Part shown: positions 1 through 6,354 of the stretch, piece after piece
How the letters are laid out: each line of letters opens with the position of its first letter
Numbering within the stretch: position 1 is the first letter of the stretch
Source of the DNA: an uncultured bacterium
Lineage (GTDB): Bacteria; Actinomycetota; UBA4738; HRBIN12
Assembly: GCA_937881155.1 (NCBI GenBank)
Contig: CALGFI010000068.1
Span: 1 to 7,531 of the forward strand
DNA length: 7,531 nucleotides
Direction of reading: 5' to 3'
Position numbers and translations under genes: made by a program
The notes under the pieces: generated by a model
Told to the model about the DNA's origin: nothing
What the model saw: the letters and a program-made list of their open reading frames with translations, nothing else
The model's database searches: none

Positions 1-370
1 GACCGACCGAGGGCGCATGGCTCACGCCGACCCCGAGGAGGAACCGGCCGGGATAGGCGTCGGTGAGCATCCACCAGCCGTTCGCCATAGCGATCGGATC
101 GCGTGCCCACATGTTGGCGATGCCGGTCGCGACGACCGCCCGTTCGGTCGATGCGAGGAGCCAACCGGCGTGACTGAACGCCTCGCGGGACTCGACGCCC
201 TCGCCAAACCAGATGGCGCCGTAGCCGAGGGATTCGATCTCCGCCGCGGCGTCGCGCTCCTCCGCCGCCGTTTGCGTCTCGAGCGCGAAGCTCCACACGC
301 CCACCCTGCCGAGCGCAGTGCGGAGCGCGTCGCGCTCCCGCCGAAGCTCGAGGTCGGCGGGTTCCTCCAT
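1..370 (-). CDS. Luciferase-like (LLM class) F420-dependent oxidoreductase, N-terminal part, cut by window edge
   Basis: An uninterrupted minus-strand frame starts at the ATG at 370-368 and runs off the left edge after 123 codons, so only the N-terminal part is present. After about 20 charged residues it reads LGRVGVWSF (residues 20-28), IESLGYGAIWFGEG (45-58), REAFSHAGWLLASTER (62-77), VVATGIANMWARDP (80-93) and AYPGRFLLGVGVSHAP (106-121). These are typical of the TIM-barrel bacterial luciferase-like family, specifically the actinobacterial F420-dependent group I recall as TIGR03620. Such enzymes use reduced coenzyme F420 (or flavin) to oxidise or reduce small organic substrates in the cytoplasm; the substrate cannot be read from this fragment. 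There is no clear Shine-Dalgarno. TAGGGT lies at 385-380, 9 nt before the ATG, so the transcript may be nearly leaderless. A start further in, near LGRVGVWS, is possible because the first 20 residues are less conserved in character. The gene follows the MMPL gene on the same strand but is separated from it by a hairpin. Confidence 0.86.
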   Translation of the reverse strand, partial: MEEPADLELRRERDALRTALGRVGVWSFALETQTAAEERDAAAEIESLGYGAIWFGEGVESREAFSHAGWLLASTERAVVATGIANMWARDPIAMANGWWMLTDAYPGRFLLGVGVSHAPSVG

Positions 371-379
371 GGCGGTCGG

Positions 380-407
380 ACCCTATCAGGGTGTTTCGCG
401 CAGTCAG
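380..407 (-). promoter_or_regulatory. Candidate promoter of the luciferase-like oxidoreductase
   Basis: On the minus strand, CTGACT (407-402) is followed after 16 nt by TAGGGT (385-380), which fits the -35/-10 pattern of a housekeeping sigma factor with four of six matches in the first box. The predicted transcript start falls only a few bases before the ATG at 370. This would give the gene its own promoter just downstream of the hairpin at 415-453. The call rests on motif and position only. Confidence 0.35.
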
Positions 408-414
408 ATCGAAG

Positions 415-453
415 CGAACGGACCCTGCCGTTGGGGACGGCAGGGCCCGTTCG
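415..453 (-). terminator. Long hairpin between MMPL and the oxidoreductase gene, probable terminator
   Basis: The arms 415-431 and 437-453 are inverted repeats of 17 bp with one mismatch (422/446) around a 5-nt loop; the inner arms are CCCTGCCGT and ACGGCAGGG. It begins 10 nt past the MMPL stop codon and ends 45 nt before the oxidoreductase start. That position fits termination of the MMPL transcript on the minus strand. No run of T follows, as is common for GC-rich actinobacterial terminators, so a role as an attenuator or an mRNA-stabilising hairpin is also possible. Confidence 0.65.
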
Positions 454-462
454 GGAACGCTC

Positions 463-2724
463 CTAGCGGGCTTCGCCCACCGTCACCGGCTCGCGTTCGG
501 GCTCGACGGGCTCCGCGACCTGCTCGGCCTCGTGTCCCTCCACGCGCAGCTGCGGCAGCCACTCGAGCCACTTCGGCAGGTACCAGTTGAGGTTGCCGAG
601 CAGCTTCATCGACGACGGCACCAGGATCGACCGGACGATCGTCGCGTCCAGGAAGACCGCGACAGCCAGGCCGAACCCCAACTGCTGCATGGGCGCCAGC
701 CGTCCCGCCGCGAACCCGGCGAACACCGCAACCATGATCAGCGCGCATCCGGTGATCAGCCCTCCGGTGCTTCGCAGGCCGTACGCGACGGACCCAGCGT
801 TGTCCCCCGTGAAGTCGAACCGCTCCCGGATCCGCGTCAGCAGGAACACGTGATAGTCCATCGACAGCCCGAACAGGATCGCGAACAGGAACAGCGGGAT
901 CCACGCCTCGATCGACTCGACCTGCTGGAAGTTCAGCGCGTCCGCGATGTCCTTCACGAAGCCCGGTCCGACGCCCTGTTGGAAGAACGCCACCACCAGC
1001 CCGTACGCGGCGCCGACCGAGAGCAGGTTCAGGATGATCGCCTTCACCGGAAGGACGATGGAGCGGAACACCACCGTCAGCAGCAGGAACGACAGACCGA
1101 GGACGAACGCGAACACGATCGGCGTGTACGTGTCGGCGAGGTCGAAGAAATCGACGTTGAACGCGGTCTCGCCGCCGACCAGCACCTCCGCGTCGACACC
1201 GGTGAACGCCTGGGGAACGTACTCATCGCGCAGATCGCGGAGACCCGCGATCGACGCGTCCTCGTAGATGTCGCCGCTGAACGGGATGGGGAGCAGGGCA
1301 AGGTCGCCGGCCTCGTTCGGCAGCAGCTCACCGGGCGGACCGAAACGGTCGTCGGCTCCGACGGTGCTCTCGAGCTCTGCGATGGCCGCCTGAACTTCCG
1401 GCGAGGCGATGTCCCCGTCGATGACGACCTGCGCCGGATCGGTGAGGCCGCCCGCGAAGTTGTCCTCGAGCAGGACGAACGCCTGCTTGGCCTCGATGTC
1501 GTCCGGCAACGTGCTCACGCCCGAGGTGCCGGTATGGATGCTGAAGTACGGAAGCGCGAGCACGACCATCAGGCCGCCCGCCGCGAGCAGGCTGAGGACC
1601 GGACGACGCATGACCCCCCGAGACGCCCAGTCCCAGAACCCGGTGCCTGCCTCGACTCGACCCGCGTTCCTCCGCACGCGCAGGGTGTTGACCTTGTCGC
1701 CGAGCACAGCGAGCAGCGCGGGCAGCAACGTCATCGCGGCCGCAACCGCGCCGATCACGACGAAGATCGCGCCCGCTGCAAGCGCGCCGAAGATCGTCGT
1801 CGGAACGATCAGCAGGCCGAGGAGTGCGATCACGACGGTCATGCCGCTGAAGAACACGGCCCGGCTGGCGGTTCCACCAGCATGCGCGATGGCCTCGAGT
1901 TTCTCGCGACCGTGGAGCCGCTCCTCGCGGTACCTCGCGATGATGAACAGCGAGTAGTCGATGCCGACCGCCAGGCCGATCATCGTGATCATGTTCTGGA
2001 CGAAGAACGAGAAATCGAACACGAGTCCGGCGAGCGCCGTGAGGCCCATCGCCGTCCCGATCGCGAACGCCGCGAGGAGGATGGGCACGATGCCGGCGAC
2101 GACCGCACCGAGCACGACGAGCAGAACGACAAGCGCCACGACCACACCGATCGTCTCGCCCTTGACGATGTCCTCCTCGATGACCTCCTGGAACTCGTTG
2201 AACACGGTGGCCGGACCGACGAGGTACGTCTCGAAGCCCTCGGGAGCCTCGACGGACCTCACCGCCTCGTCCAGGAGGACCGCGTCGTCGCTCAGCACGT
2301 CCTCGTCGGTGTGCGTCATGAGGACCGGGAGCAACGCGGAGTCGCCGTCTTCCGACACCTCTCCGTCCTCGGTCAGGTAGCTGCCAACGTGCGTGACGAC
2401 CGAGTCGTCGAGCGCGTCGACCTCCGCCTGGATCGCCCCGACGTACTCCGCGAATGCTGGGTCGTCCACGGTCGCGGTCTCGGAGGTGACGAGGACGAGC
2501 TCCGTGTCCGGCTCGGGACCGCCGCGCAGTCGGTCCTCGACGAGCTGCGCCGCCTCCTTCGACTCCGGGTTGTTCGTGAAGTCGATGCCGTTCGTCAGCG
2601 CGTCGTTGAACAGCCCTGCCGATACGAGCGTGAACGACCCCACCAGGATCACGAGCCAGGCGCCGAACGTCCGCCACGGATGACGGCTGCTCGCGCGGGC
2701 GATCGATTCCGGGTTCAGCCTCAT
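463..2724 (-). CDS. MMPL family (RND superfamily) membrane transporter
   Basis: This 753-residue inner-membrane protein is probably a proton-driven exporter of lipids, drugs or other hydrophobic compounds. It has the family's duplicated layout: TM1 at about 20-40, an extracytoplasmic domain at 41-188, a membrane bundle at about 190-342, TM7 at about 375-393, a second extracytoplasmic domain at 394-533 and a second bundle at about 535-708. Each bundle carries the Asp-Tyr pair that relays protons in MmpL proteins: GIDYS (D256-Y257) followed by ARYREE, and SMDYH (D623-Y624) followed by TRIRERF. The C-terminal tail (about 728-753) is acidic and short, without the large cytoplasmic domain of some mycobacterial MmpLs. 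The ATG at 2724 is preferred because AGGAG lies 7 nt upstream. An in-frame ATG at 2760 would add 12 charged residues (MSPGEKRERRGP) with no ribosome binding site. The gene is divergent from tetR, which probably represses it. The substrate is unknown; the length is usual for the family. Confidence 0.95.
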   Translation of the reverse strand: MRLNPESIARASSRHPWRTFGAWLVILVGSFTLVSAGLFNDALTNGIDFTNNPESKEAAQLVEDRLRGGPEPDTELVLVTSETATVDDPAFAEYVGAIQAEVDALDDSVVTHVGSYLTEDGEVSEDGDSALLPVLMTHTDEDVLSDDAVLLDEAVRSVEAPEGFETYLVGPATVFNEFQEVIEEDIVKGETIGVVVALVVLLVVLGAVVAGIVPILLAAFAIGTAMGLTALAGLVFDFSFFVQNMITMIGLAVGIDYSLFIIARYREERLHGREKLEAIAHAGGTASRAVFFSGMTVVIALLGLLIVPTTIFGALAAGAIFVVIGAVAAAMTLLPALLAVLGDKVNTLRVRRNAGRVEAGTGFWDWASRGVMRRPVLSLLAAGGLMVVLALPYFSIHTGTSGVSTLPDDIEAKQAFVLLEDNFAGGLTDPAQVVIDGDIASPEVQAAIAELESTVGADDRFGPPGELLPNEAGDLALLPIPFSGDIYEDASIAGLRDLRDEYVPQAFTGVDAEVLVGGETAFNVDFFDLADTYTPIVFAFVLGLSFLLLTVVFRSIVLPVKAIILNLLSVGAAYGLVVAFFQQGVGPGFVKDIADALNFQQVESIEAWIPLFLFAILFGLSMDYHVFLLTRIRERFDFTGDNAGSVAYGLRSTGGLITGCALIMVAVFAGFAAGRLAPMQQLGFGLAVAVFLDATIVRSILVPSSMKLLGNLNWYLPKWLEWLPQLRVEGHEAEQVAEPVEPEREPVTVGEAR

Positions 2725-2727
2725 AGG

Positions 2728-2751
2728 CCCTCTCCTCTCTCTCTTCTCTCC
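2728..2751 (-). promoter_or_regulatory. Purine-only leader segment with Shine-Dalgarno of the MMPL gene
   Basis: Read on the minus strand, 24 consecutive bases upstream of the MMPL ATG (2724) are all purines, mostly GA repeats. The run includes AGGAG ending 7 nt before the start, which decides the choice of start codon. Several overlapping GAGAG/GGAGA units could act as extra or standby ribosome-docking sites. A homopurine run this long is unusual in this otherwise mixed GC-rich DNA. Confidence 0.7.
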
Positions 2752-2759
2752 GGGGCTCA

Positions 2760-2788
2760 TTGCGCGAGCGCCGGTCCACCGCTATACT
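2760..2788 (+). promoter_or_regulatory. Candidate promoter of tetR
   Basis: On the plus strand TATACT (2783-2788) is a good -10 box, with TTGCGC (2760-2765) 17 nt upstream as a weak -35 box (three of six matches). Transcription would begin near 2795, inside the operator cluster, leaving a leader of about 94 nt before the GTG at 2889. If correct, TetR would also control its own synthesis, as is usual for divergent TetR genes. Confidence 0.45.
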
Positions 2789-2834
2789 TACGGCATATGC
2801 TTACAGCGTACGGAGTATAGGCGTACGATGTAAG
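2789..2834. promoter_or_regulatory. Probable TetR operator cluster in the divergent tetR/MMPL region
   Basis: The arms CTTACAGCGTACG (2800-2812) and CGTACGATGTAAG (2822-2834) form a 13-bp inverted repeat with one mismatch, and the 9-nt spacer contains the MMPL -10 box. At finer scale the region is a string of 9-mers with the pattern TAC-NNN-GTA: TACAGCGTA (2802-2810), TACGGAGTA (2809-2817) and TACGATGTA (2824-2832). Imperfect copies are TACGGCATA (2789-2797) and, on the minus strand, TACGCCTAT (2825-2817). The outer pair CTATACT (2782-2788) / AGTATAG (2814-2820) adds further symmetry. TetR-family proteins bind such palindromes as dimers, and the adjacent TetR is the natural candidate. Assigning the ligand or exact footprint is not possible from sequence. 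Confidence 0.75.
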
Positions 2835-2841
2835 GTGTCAA
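2814..2841 (-). promoter_or_regulatory. Housekeeping-type promoter of the MMPL gene
   Basis: On the minus strand a perfect -35 box TTGACA (2841-2836) is followed after 16 nt by the -10 box TATACT (2819-2814), which differs from TATAAT at one position. Transcription would start near 2807, giving a leader of about 80 nt before the ATG at 2724. This is the strongest promoter match in the window. Both boxes are overlaid by the inverted repeats listed separately, the arrangement expected of a promoter that is shut off by a bound repressor. Confidence 0.8.
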
Positions 2842-2888
2842 CCCCCGAGCCACCGAAGTATTCCGGGCGCGGGTGAACGGAGACGAAC

Positions 2889-3596
2889 GTGAAGACGGCC
2901 GCACGACGATCGAAAGCCGAACGAGCACGACGGCCCGTCGGCCGTGCTCCCCTCACGCGTGAGCGCGTCCTCGAGACCGCGCTGCGGGTGATGGATCAGG
3001 ACGGGCTCGAGGCCGTGACGATGCGGCGGATCGGTCGCGAGCTCGGCGTCGAGGCCATGTCGCTCTACAACCACGTCGAGGACAAGGACGACATCCTTGC
3101 CGGCGTTGTGGAGATGGCCATGGGCGAGTTCCGCTTCCCCGAACCGAGCGGTCACTGGGAGACGGACGCCCGGGCGATGGCCTACGAGTGGCGACGGCTC
3201 ATGACGCTGCATCCGCCGCTTTGCGAGCTCCTCGCGGAGCGGCACAAGCCGCTCGAAGGGCTCGCTGCGTTCCGGGCCATGGACGCGGCGCTGGGCGTCC
3301 TCCGTGCTGCCGGCCTGTCGGATCGCGACGCCGCGCAGGCGTTCAACGCGATGGGCAGCTACATCCTCGGGTTCGTCGTGATGGAGCAGGGACTCATGCT
3401 CGGCCAGGACGAGGGACACGCCCGCCAGCACGAGCACGCGATGGAAGGGATTCGCCAGGCAGGGCTGGAGAACGTGGCGGCCGTCCTGCCGTACTTCGTG
3501 GAGTGCGCGCCGGATCAGCAGTTCGAGTTCGGGCTCGACCTGATCTTCCGTGGCGTCGAGGCGGCCGCCCGAAAGAACGCCGCAACCGCGAACTAA
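2889..3596 (+). CDS. TetR-family transcriptional repressor
   Basis: This is a 235-residue cytoplasmic DNA-binding regulator. The N-terminal helix-turn-helix domain spans about residues 22-72: LTRERVLETALRVMDQDGLEAVTM (helix 1 and the start of helix 2), then RRIGRELGVEAMSLYNHV as helices 2-3 with the conserved LYNHV, and KDDIL at the start of helix 4. The remainder (about 80-235) is helical with hydrophobic ligand-pocket character (GSYILGFVVMEQGLML, residues 156-171). It resembles the tetracycline-repressor-like C-terminal domain (PF02909 type). The GTG start at 2889 is supported by GGAG at 2879-2882, 6 nt upstream; the first 20 residues are a basic extension. It is transcribed divergently from the MMPL exporter across a palindrome-rich operator region, so it most likely represses the exporter until an inducing molecule binds. 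The stop codon overlaps the kbl stop by convergence. The inducer is unknown. Confidence 0.93.
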   Translation: MKTAARRSKAERARRPVGRAPLTRERVLETALRVMDQDGLEAVTMRRIGRELGVEAMSLYNHVEDKDDILAGVVEMAMGEFRFPEPSGHWETDARAMAYEWRRLMTLHPPLCELLAERHKPLEGLAAFRAMDAALGVLRAAGLSDRDAAQAFNAMGSYILGFVVMEQGLMLGQDEGHARQHEHAMEGIRQAGLENVAAVLPYFVECAPDQQFEFGLDLIFRGVEAAARKNAATAN

Positions 3597-4774
3597 CGCA
3601 GACCGAGCTCGCGCCCCACGCGGCCGAAGATCTCGAGCGCCTCGTCGAGGTCCTCGTGCGTGTGCTCGGCGGTAACGATCGTACGGACCCGTGCGAGGCC
3701 CTTCGCGACCGTCGGGTACACGATCGCCGGCGTGAACACGCCCTCCTCGAACAAGCGTCGCGCGAAGGTCTGCGTCGCCTCTTCGTCTTCGGTGACGACC
3801 GGCGTGATCGGCGTCTCGCTGGCGCCGGTGTCGAAGCCGAGCTCGCGAAGTCCGTCCTTGAAGGCGCGCGTGTTGTCCCACAGGCGCTCGAGCCGATCGG
3901 GCTCGTCCGCGATGATGTCGAGCGCTTCGATGCATGCGGCGACGACGGCGGGGGGCGCGCTCGTCGAGAACAGGAACGGACGCCCCCGGTTCACGAGCCA
4001 CTCGATCAGCGCTCGGGGGCCCGCGATGAACCCCCCGAGCACACCGATCGCCTTCGACAGCGTCCCGACCTGGATGTCGACGCGCCCGTGCAAGCCGAAG
4101 TGATCAACCGTTCCGGCGCCCCCCTTGCCGAGGACGCCCGATGCGTGCGCGTCGTCGATCATCATGATGGCGCCCCGGCGTTCGGCGACCTCGACGAGGT
4201 CCGGCAGCGGCGCGATGTCGCCGTCCATCGAGAACACGCCGTCGGTGATCAGCAGCTGACGTCGTCCCGGCCGGGCGGTCTCCGCGAGCAGCTCATCCGC
4301 GTGCTGCGCGTCCTTGTGATCGAACACCTTGATCTCCGCGCGCGACAGCCGCGCGCCGTCGATGATCGACGCGTGGTTCAGGCGGTCGCTGACGATCACG
4401 TCTTCCTTGTCCAGGACCGCGGCGACCGTTCCGGCGTTCGCCGTGAACCCCGACTGGAACATGAGGGCGTCCTCGGCGTGCTTGAACTCGGCGAATCGGC
4501 GCTCGAGCTCCTCGTGCATCGTCATGGTGCCGGCGATCGTGCGGACCGCGCCGGTTCCGGCACCGAGCTCCGCTGCGGCGCTCGAGGCGGCGGCGTTCAT
4601 ACGCGGATGGTTCGCCAGGCCGAGGTAGTTGTTCGACGCGAGATTGATCACGTCGCGGCCGTCGAACCGCGCACGCGCGCCCGTAGGGCCTTCCAGCGTA
4701 CGCGGACGGATCGCCAGTCCCTGCGACTCGAGCTCGGCGAGACGTTCCTTCAGAAAGTCGAGCGAACCCGCCAT
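3593..4774 (-). CDS. kbl: Glycine C-acetyltransferase (2-amino-3-ketobutyrate CoA ligase)
   Basis: This 393-residue pyridoxal-phosphate enzyme of the alpha-oxoamine synthase family cleaves 2-amino-3-ketobutyrate with CoA to glycine and acetyl-CoA, the second step of threonine breakdown. Visible family features are SNNYLGL (47-53), GTGAVRTIAGT (73-83), DRLNHASIIDG (130-140, with the cofactor-stacking H134), TDGVFSMDGDIAPLPDL (177-193), DDAHASG (D207 and H210 contacting the cofactor), and VGTLSKAIGVLGG with the Schiff-base lysine K241. RPFLFSTSAPP (265-275) is also typical. RTIAGTMTMH and FSMDGD favour Kbl over 8-amino-7-oxononanoate synthase (BioF), and the nearby tdh supports this. A BioF side activity cannot be excluded. 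The open frame extends upstream to 4972, but family-like sequence begins at the ATG at 4774. A GTG at 4783 is in frame and three codons earlier. No Shine-Dalgarno is evident; TAGCGT lies 7 nt before the ATG, suggesting a leaderless transcript. Confidence 0.92.
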   Translation of the reverse strand: MAGSLDFLKERLAELESQGLAIRPRTLEGPTGARARFDGRDVINLASNNYLGLANHPRMNAAASSAAAELGAGTGAVRTIAGTMTMHEELERRFAEFKHAEDALMFQSGFTANAGTVAAVLDKEDVIVSDRLNHASIIDGARLSRAEIKVFDHKDAQHADELLAETARPGRRQLLITDGVFSMDGDIAPLPDLVEVAERRGAIMMIDDAHASGVLGKGGAGTVDHFGLHGRVDIQVGTLSKAIGVLGGFIAGPRALIEWLVNRGRPFLFSTSAPPAVVAACIEALDIIADEPDRLERLWDNTRAFKDGLRELGFDTGASETPITPVVTEDEEATQTFARRLFEEGVFTPAIVYPTVAKGLARVRTIVTAEHTHEDLDEALEIFGRVGRELGLR

Positions 4775-4781
4775 CGCGCCC

Positions 4782-4803
4782 ACGCTAACGCATGCGATAG
4801 CGT
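4782..4803. promoter_or_regulatory. 22-bp palindrome between kbl and the DUF6941-like gene, likely bidirectional promoter/operator
   Basis: The left arm ACGCTAACGCA (4782-4792) and right arm TGCGATAGCGT (4793-4803) are inverted repeats with one mismatched pair (4788/4797) and no spacer. It lies in the 35-bp gap between the kbl ATG (4774, minus) and the next gene's ATG (4810, plus). Each arm contains TAGCGT pointing outward, matching the TANNNT -10 consensus: 6 nt before the plus-strand ATG and 7 nt before the minus-strand ATG. This spacing fits two divergent leaderless transcripts. No good -35 boxes are seen on either side. A dimeric regulator binding the palindrome would control both genes. 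Confidence 0.5.
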
Positions 4804-4809
4804 CGGACG

Positions 4810-5277
4810 ATGGCGATGGAGGTCGACGCGTTCCTGGCCGACTCCGTCGTCGCCGTTCAGGGCAAGCTGTACGCGCTCGGCGTGGGCTGGAACCGGATCG
4901 TCGTTCCGACGTTTCCGGCTCGCCACGATCGCATCGGCATCGGATTGCTGTTTCGATTGCCCGCCGGCACACGGAACGAGCGTCGTCGGTTCGACCTCCG
5001 CGTCGAGGGTCCCGACGGACGGGAGATCCAGCTGGGCACGGGATCCAGCGGCTTCGGCGGCCGGCTCGGCGGCGAGTTCACCGCCGGCGCGGCTGACGAG
5101 CAGATCGTCCCGATCGCGTTGAACCTGAACGGCATGCCGCTCACGGCGGCCGGTGACTATCGCTTCGTCGTGTCCCTCGGCGGGGACGACGTCAAGGTCC
5201 TGCCGTTCAGTGTGGCGCACATCTCGAGCGCGCCATCGACCGAACCGCCGGCCACCGGAACGGCGGGCTACCTCTGA
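4810..5277 (+). CDS. Conserved protein resembling DUF6941
   Basis: This is a 155-residue soluble protein with no signal peptide or membrane segment. From memory it resembles the actinobacterial DUF6941 family: an N-terminal EVDAFLADSVVAVQGKLYALG (4-24), a tryptophan in GVGWNRI (24-30), and a strand-rich middle RIGIGLLFRLP (41-51) and RFDLRVEGPDGREI (60-73). A C-terminal core DEQIVPIALNLNGMPL (96-111) and GDYRFVVSLGGDDVKVLPFSV (115-135) follows. The alternation of short hydrophobic strands suggests a beta-sandwich; this is inference. The last 20 residues are a Ser/Pro/Thr-rich tail of low complexity. No function is known to me. It is divergent from kbl and convergent with tdh (18 bp between stops), so it sits inside the threonine-degradation pair on the opposite strand. 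ATG 4810 is chosen because TAGCGT (4798-4803) fits a leaderless start there; ATG 4816 (MEVDAF) is an equally plausible protein start. Confidence 0.82.
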   Translation: MAMEVDAFLADSVVAVQGKLYALGVGWNRIVVPTFPARHDRIGIGLLFRLPAGTRNERRRFDLRVEGPDGREIQLGTGSSGFGGRLGGEFTAGAADEQIVPIALNLNGMPLTAAGDYRFVVSLGGDDVKVLPFSVAHISSAPSTEPPATGTAGYL

Positions 5278-5295
5278 CGCTGCGGGACGAGCGCA

Positions 5296-6354
5296 TCACG
5301 CCCCCGGGAACATGATCACCTTTGCCGCCCGTCCCGACGCGGCCGTCTCGAACGCCTCGTCGTACCGCTCGAGCCCGAAACGATGCGTGATCACCGGAGA
5401 GATGTCGACGCGGCCCGTCGAGAGCAGGGTCGTCGTCTGCTGCCAGGTTCGGAACATCTCACGGCCGGTGATCCCGAGGATCTTCGCCTCCTTGAAGATC
5501 ACCTGATCGTTGAGGTCGAGCGTGACCGGCGCGTCCGGAAGTCCGAGCAGCGACATCCGCCCTCCGCGCGCGAGCATCTTCGTTCCCTGATCGATCGCGC
5601 GCGCGTTCCCCGACATCTCGAGCACGACCTCGGCGCCGTTGCCGTCGGTCTCACGGAGGACGACCTCCACCGGATCCTCGACGGTCGGATCGACCAACAG
5701 GTCGGCCCCCATACCGCCGGCGAGGGCGCGACGCTCGTCGTTCGGCTCGATCGCGAACACCTTCCACGCGCCGAGCGCCCTCGCGATGGCGACGGAGAAC
5801 AGCCCGATGGGACCGCAGCCGATCACGGCTACCGGGTTCGTGAGCAGGTCCTCGCCGCCCTCGGTCCCGAACGCCGCATGCACCGCGTTCCCGAACGGCT
5901 CCATCACCGACGCGTGATCGGGATCGATCCCCTCGCCCACGATCCACACGTTCGCGGCCGGCACGACCACGTATTCGGCGAAGGCTCCTTCGGTGTCGAC
6001 ACCGAGGATGCGAAGGTTCCTGCAGATGTGAGCGCGGCCGGTACGACACGTGGAGCAGATCCCGCACGCGATGTGGGTCTCGGCCGCGACGAAGGCGCCG
6101 GGCGCGACGTGATGGACCTCCGGTCCCACCGTCTCGACCCACCCCGCCACCTCGTGGCCGAACGTCATCGGCAGGCCGGGGATCCGGCCCTGCGCCCACT
6201 CGTTCCAGTCGAAGATGTGGAGATCGGTGCCGCAGATCGAGGCCGCGTGGACGCGGACGAGGACCTCGCCCTCGCCGGGCTCTGGTACCGGGATGTCCTC
6301 CAGGTCGGCGCCGCGACGCGCCGATGTCTTCCGCAGGGCGCGCATCGTGCCCAT
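5296..6354 (-). CDS. tdh: L-threonine 3-dehydrogenase
   Basis: This 352-residue cytoplasmic zinc-dependent medium-chain dehydrogenase oxidises L-threonine with NAD+ to 2-amino-3-ketobutyrate, which Kbl then splits. The catalytic-zinc residues are visible as C41 in SICGTDLHIFDWNEWA and H67-E68 in TFGHEVAG. The structural-zinc cysteines are C97, C100, C103 and C111. The Rossmann motif is GCGPIG (179-184), followed by the adenosine-binding acid E203 in AIEPNDERR. CGTDLHIFDWNEW and the MEPFGNAVHA stretch (151-160) are typical of bacterial Tdh rather than other alcohol or sorbitol dehydrogenases, and kbl lies nearby. The length matches the family. The start is taken as ATG 6354, which has TACGCT (6367-6362) 7 nt upstream and no Shine-Dalgarno, suggesting a leaderless transcript. 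An in-frame ATG at 6345 (MRALRK) is an alternative. It is divergent from the lipoprotein gene. Confidence 0.92.
   Translation of the reverse strand: MGTMRALRKTSARRGADLEDIPVPEPGEGEVLVRVHAASICGTDLHIFDWNEWAQGRIPGLPMTFGHEVAGWVETVGPEVHHVAPGAFVAAETHIACGICSTCRTGRAHICRNLRILGVDTEGAFAEYVVVPAANVWIVGEGIDPDHASVMEPFGNAVHAAFGTEGGEDLLTNPVAVIGCGPIGLFSVAIARALGAWKVFAIEPNDERRALAGGMGADLLVDPTVEDPVEVVLRETDGNGAEVVLEMSGNARAIDQGTKMLARGGRMSLLGLPDAPVTLDLNDQVIFKEAKILGITGREMFRTWQQTTTLLSTGRVDISPVITHRFGLERYDEAFETAASGRAAKVIMFPGA

Noticed and set aside
391..2820. An 809-codon open frame on the plus strand covering the whole MMPL gene
   Set aside because: It is antisense to a clear MMPL transporter, and its product is an implausible run of Arg, Asp, Glu, His and Gln without domains. 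Long antisense open frames are expected in GC-rich coding DNA.
4775..4972. A 66-residue N-terminal extension of Kbl
   Set aside because: The added residues are Arg/Ser/Pro-rich, do not resemble the family, and overlap the divergent DUF6941-like gene and its palindrome.
3188..5122. A 644-codon plus-strand open frame across tetR, kbl and the DUF6941-like gene
   Set aside because: It overlaps three well-supported genes in other frames, has Arg/Ala-rich composition and no recognisable domain.
5245..5266. CCGCCG / CGGCGG inverted repeat near the end of the DUF6941-like gene as a terminator
   Set aside because: The stem is only 6 bp of simple GC repeats with a 10-nt loop inside coding sequence, which is easily found by chance here.
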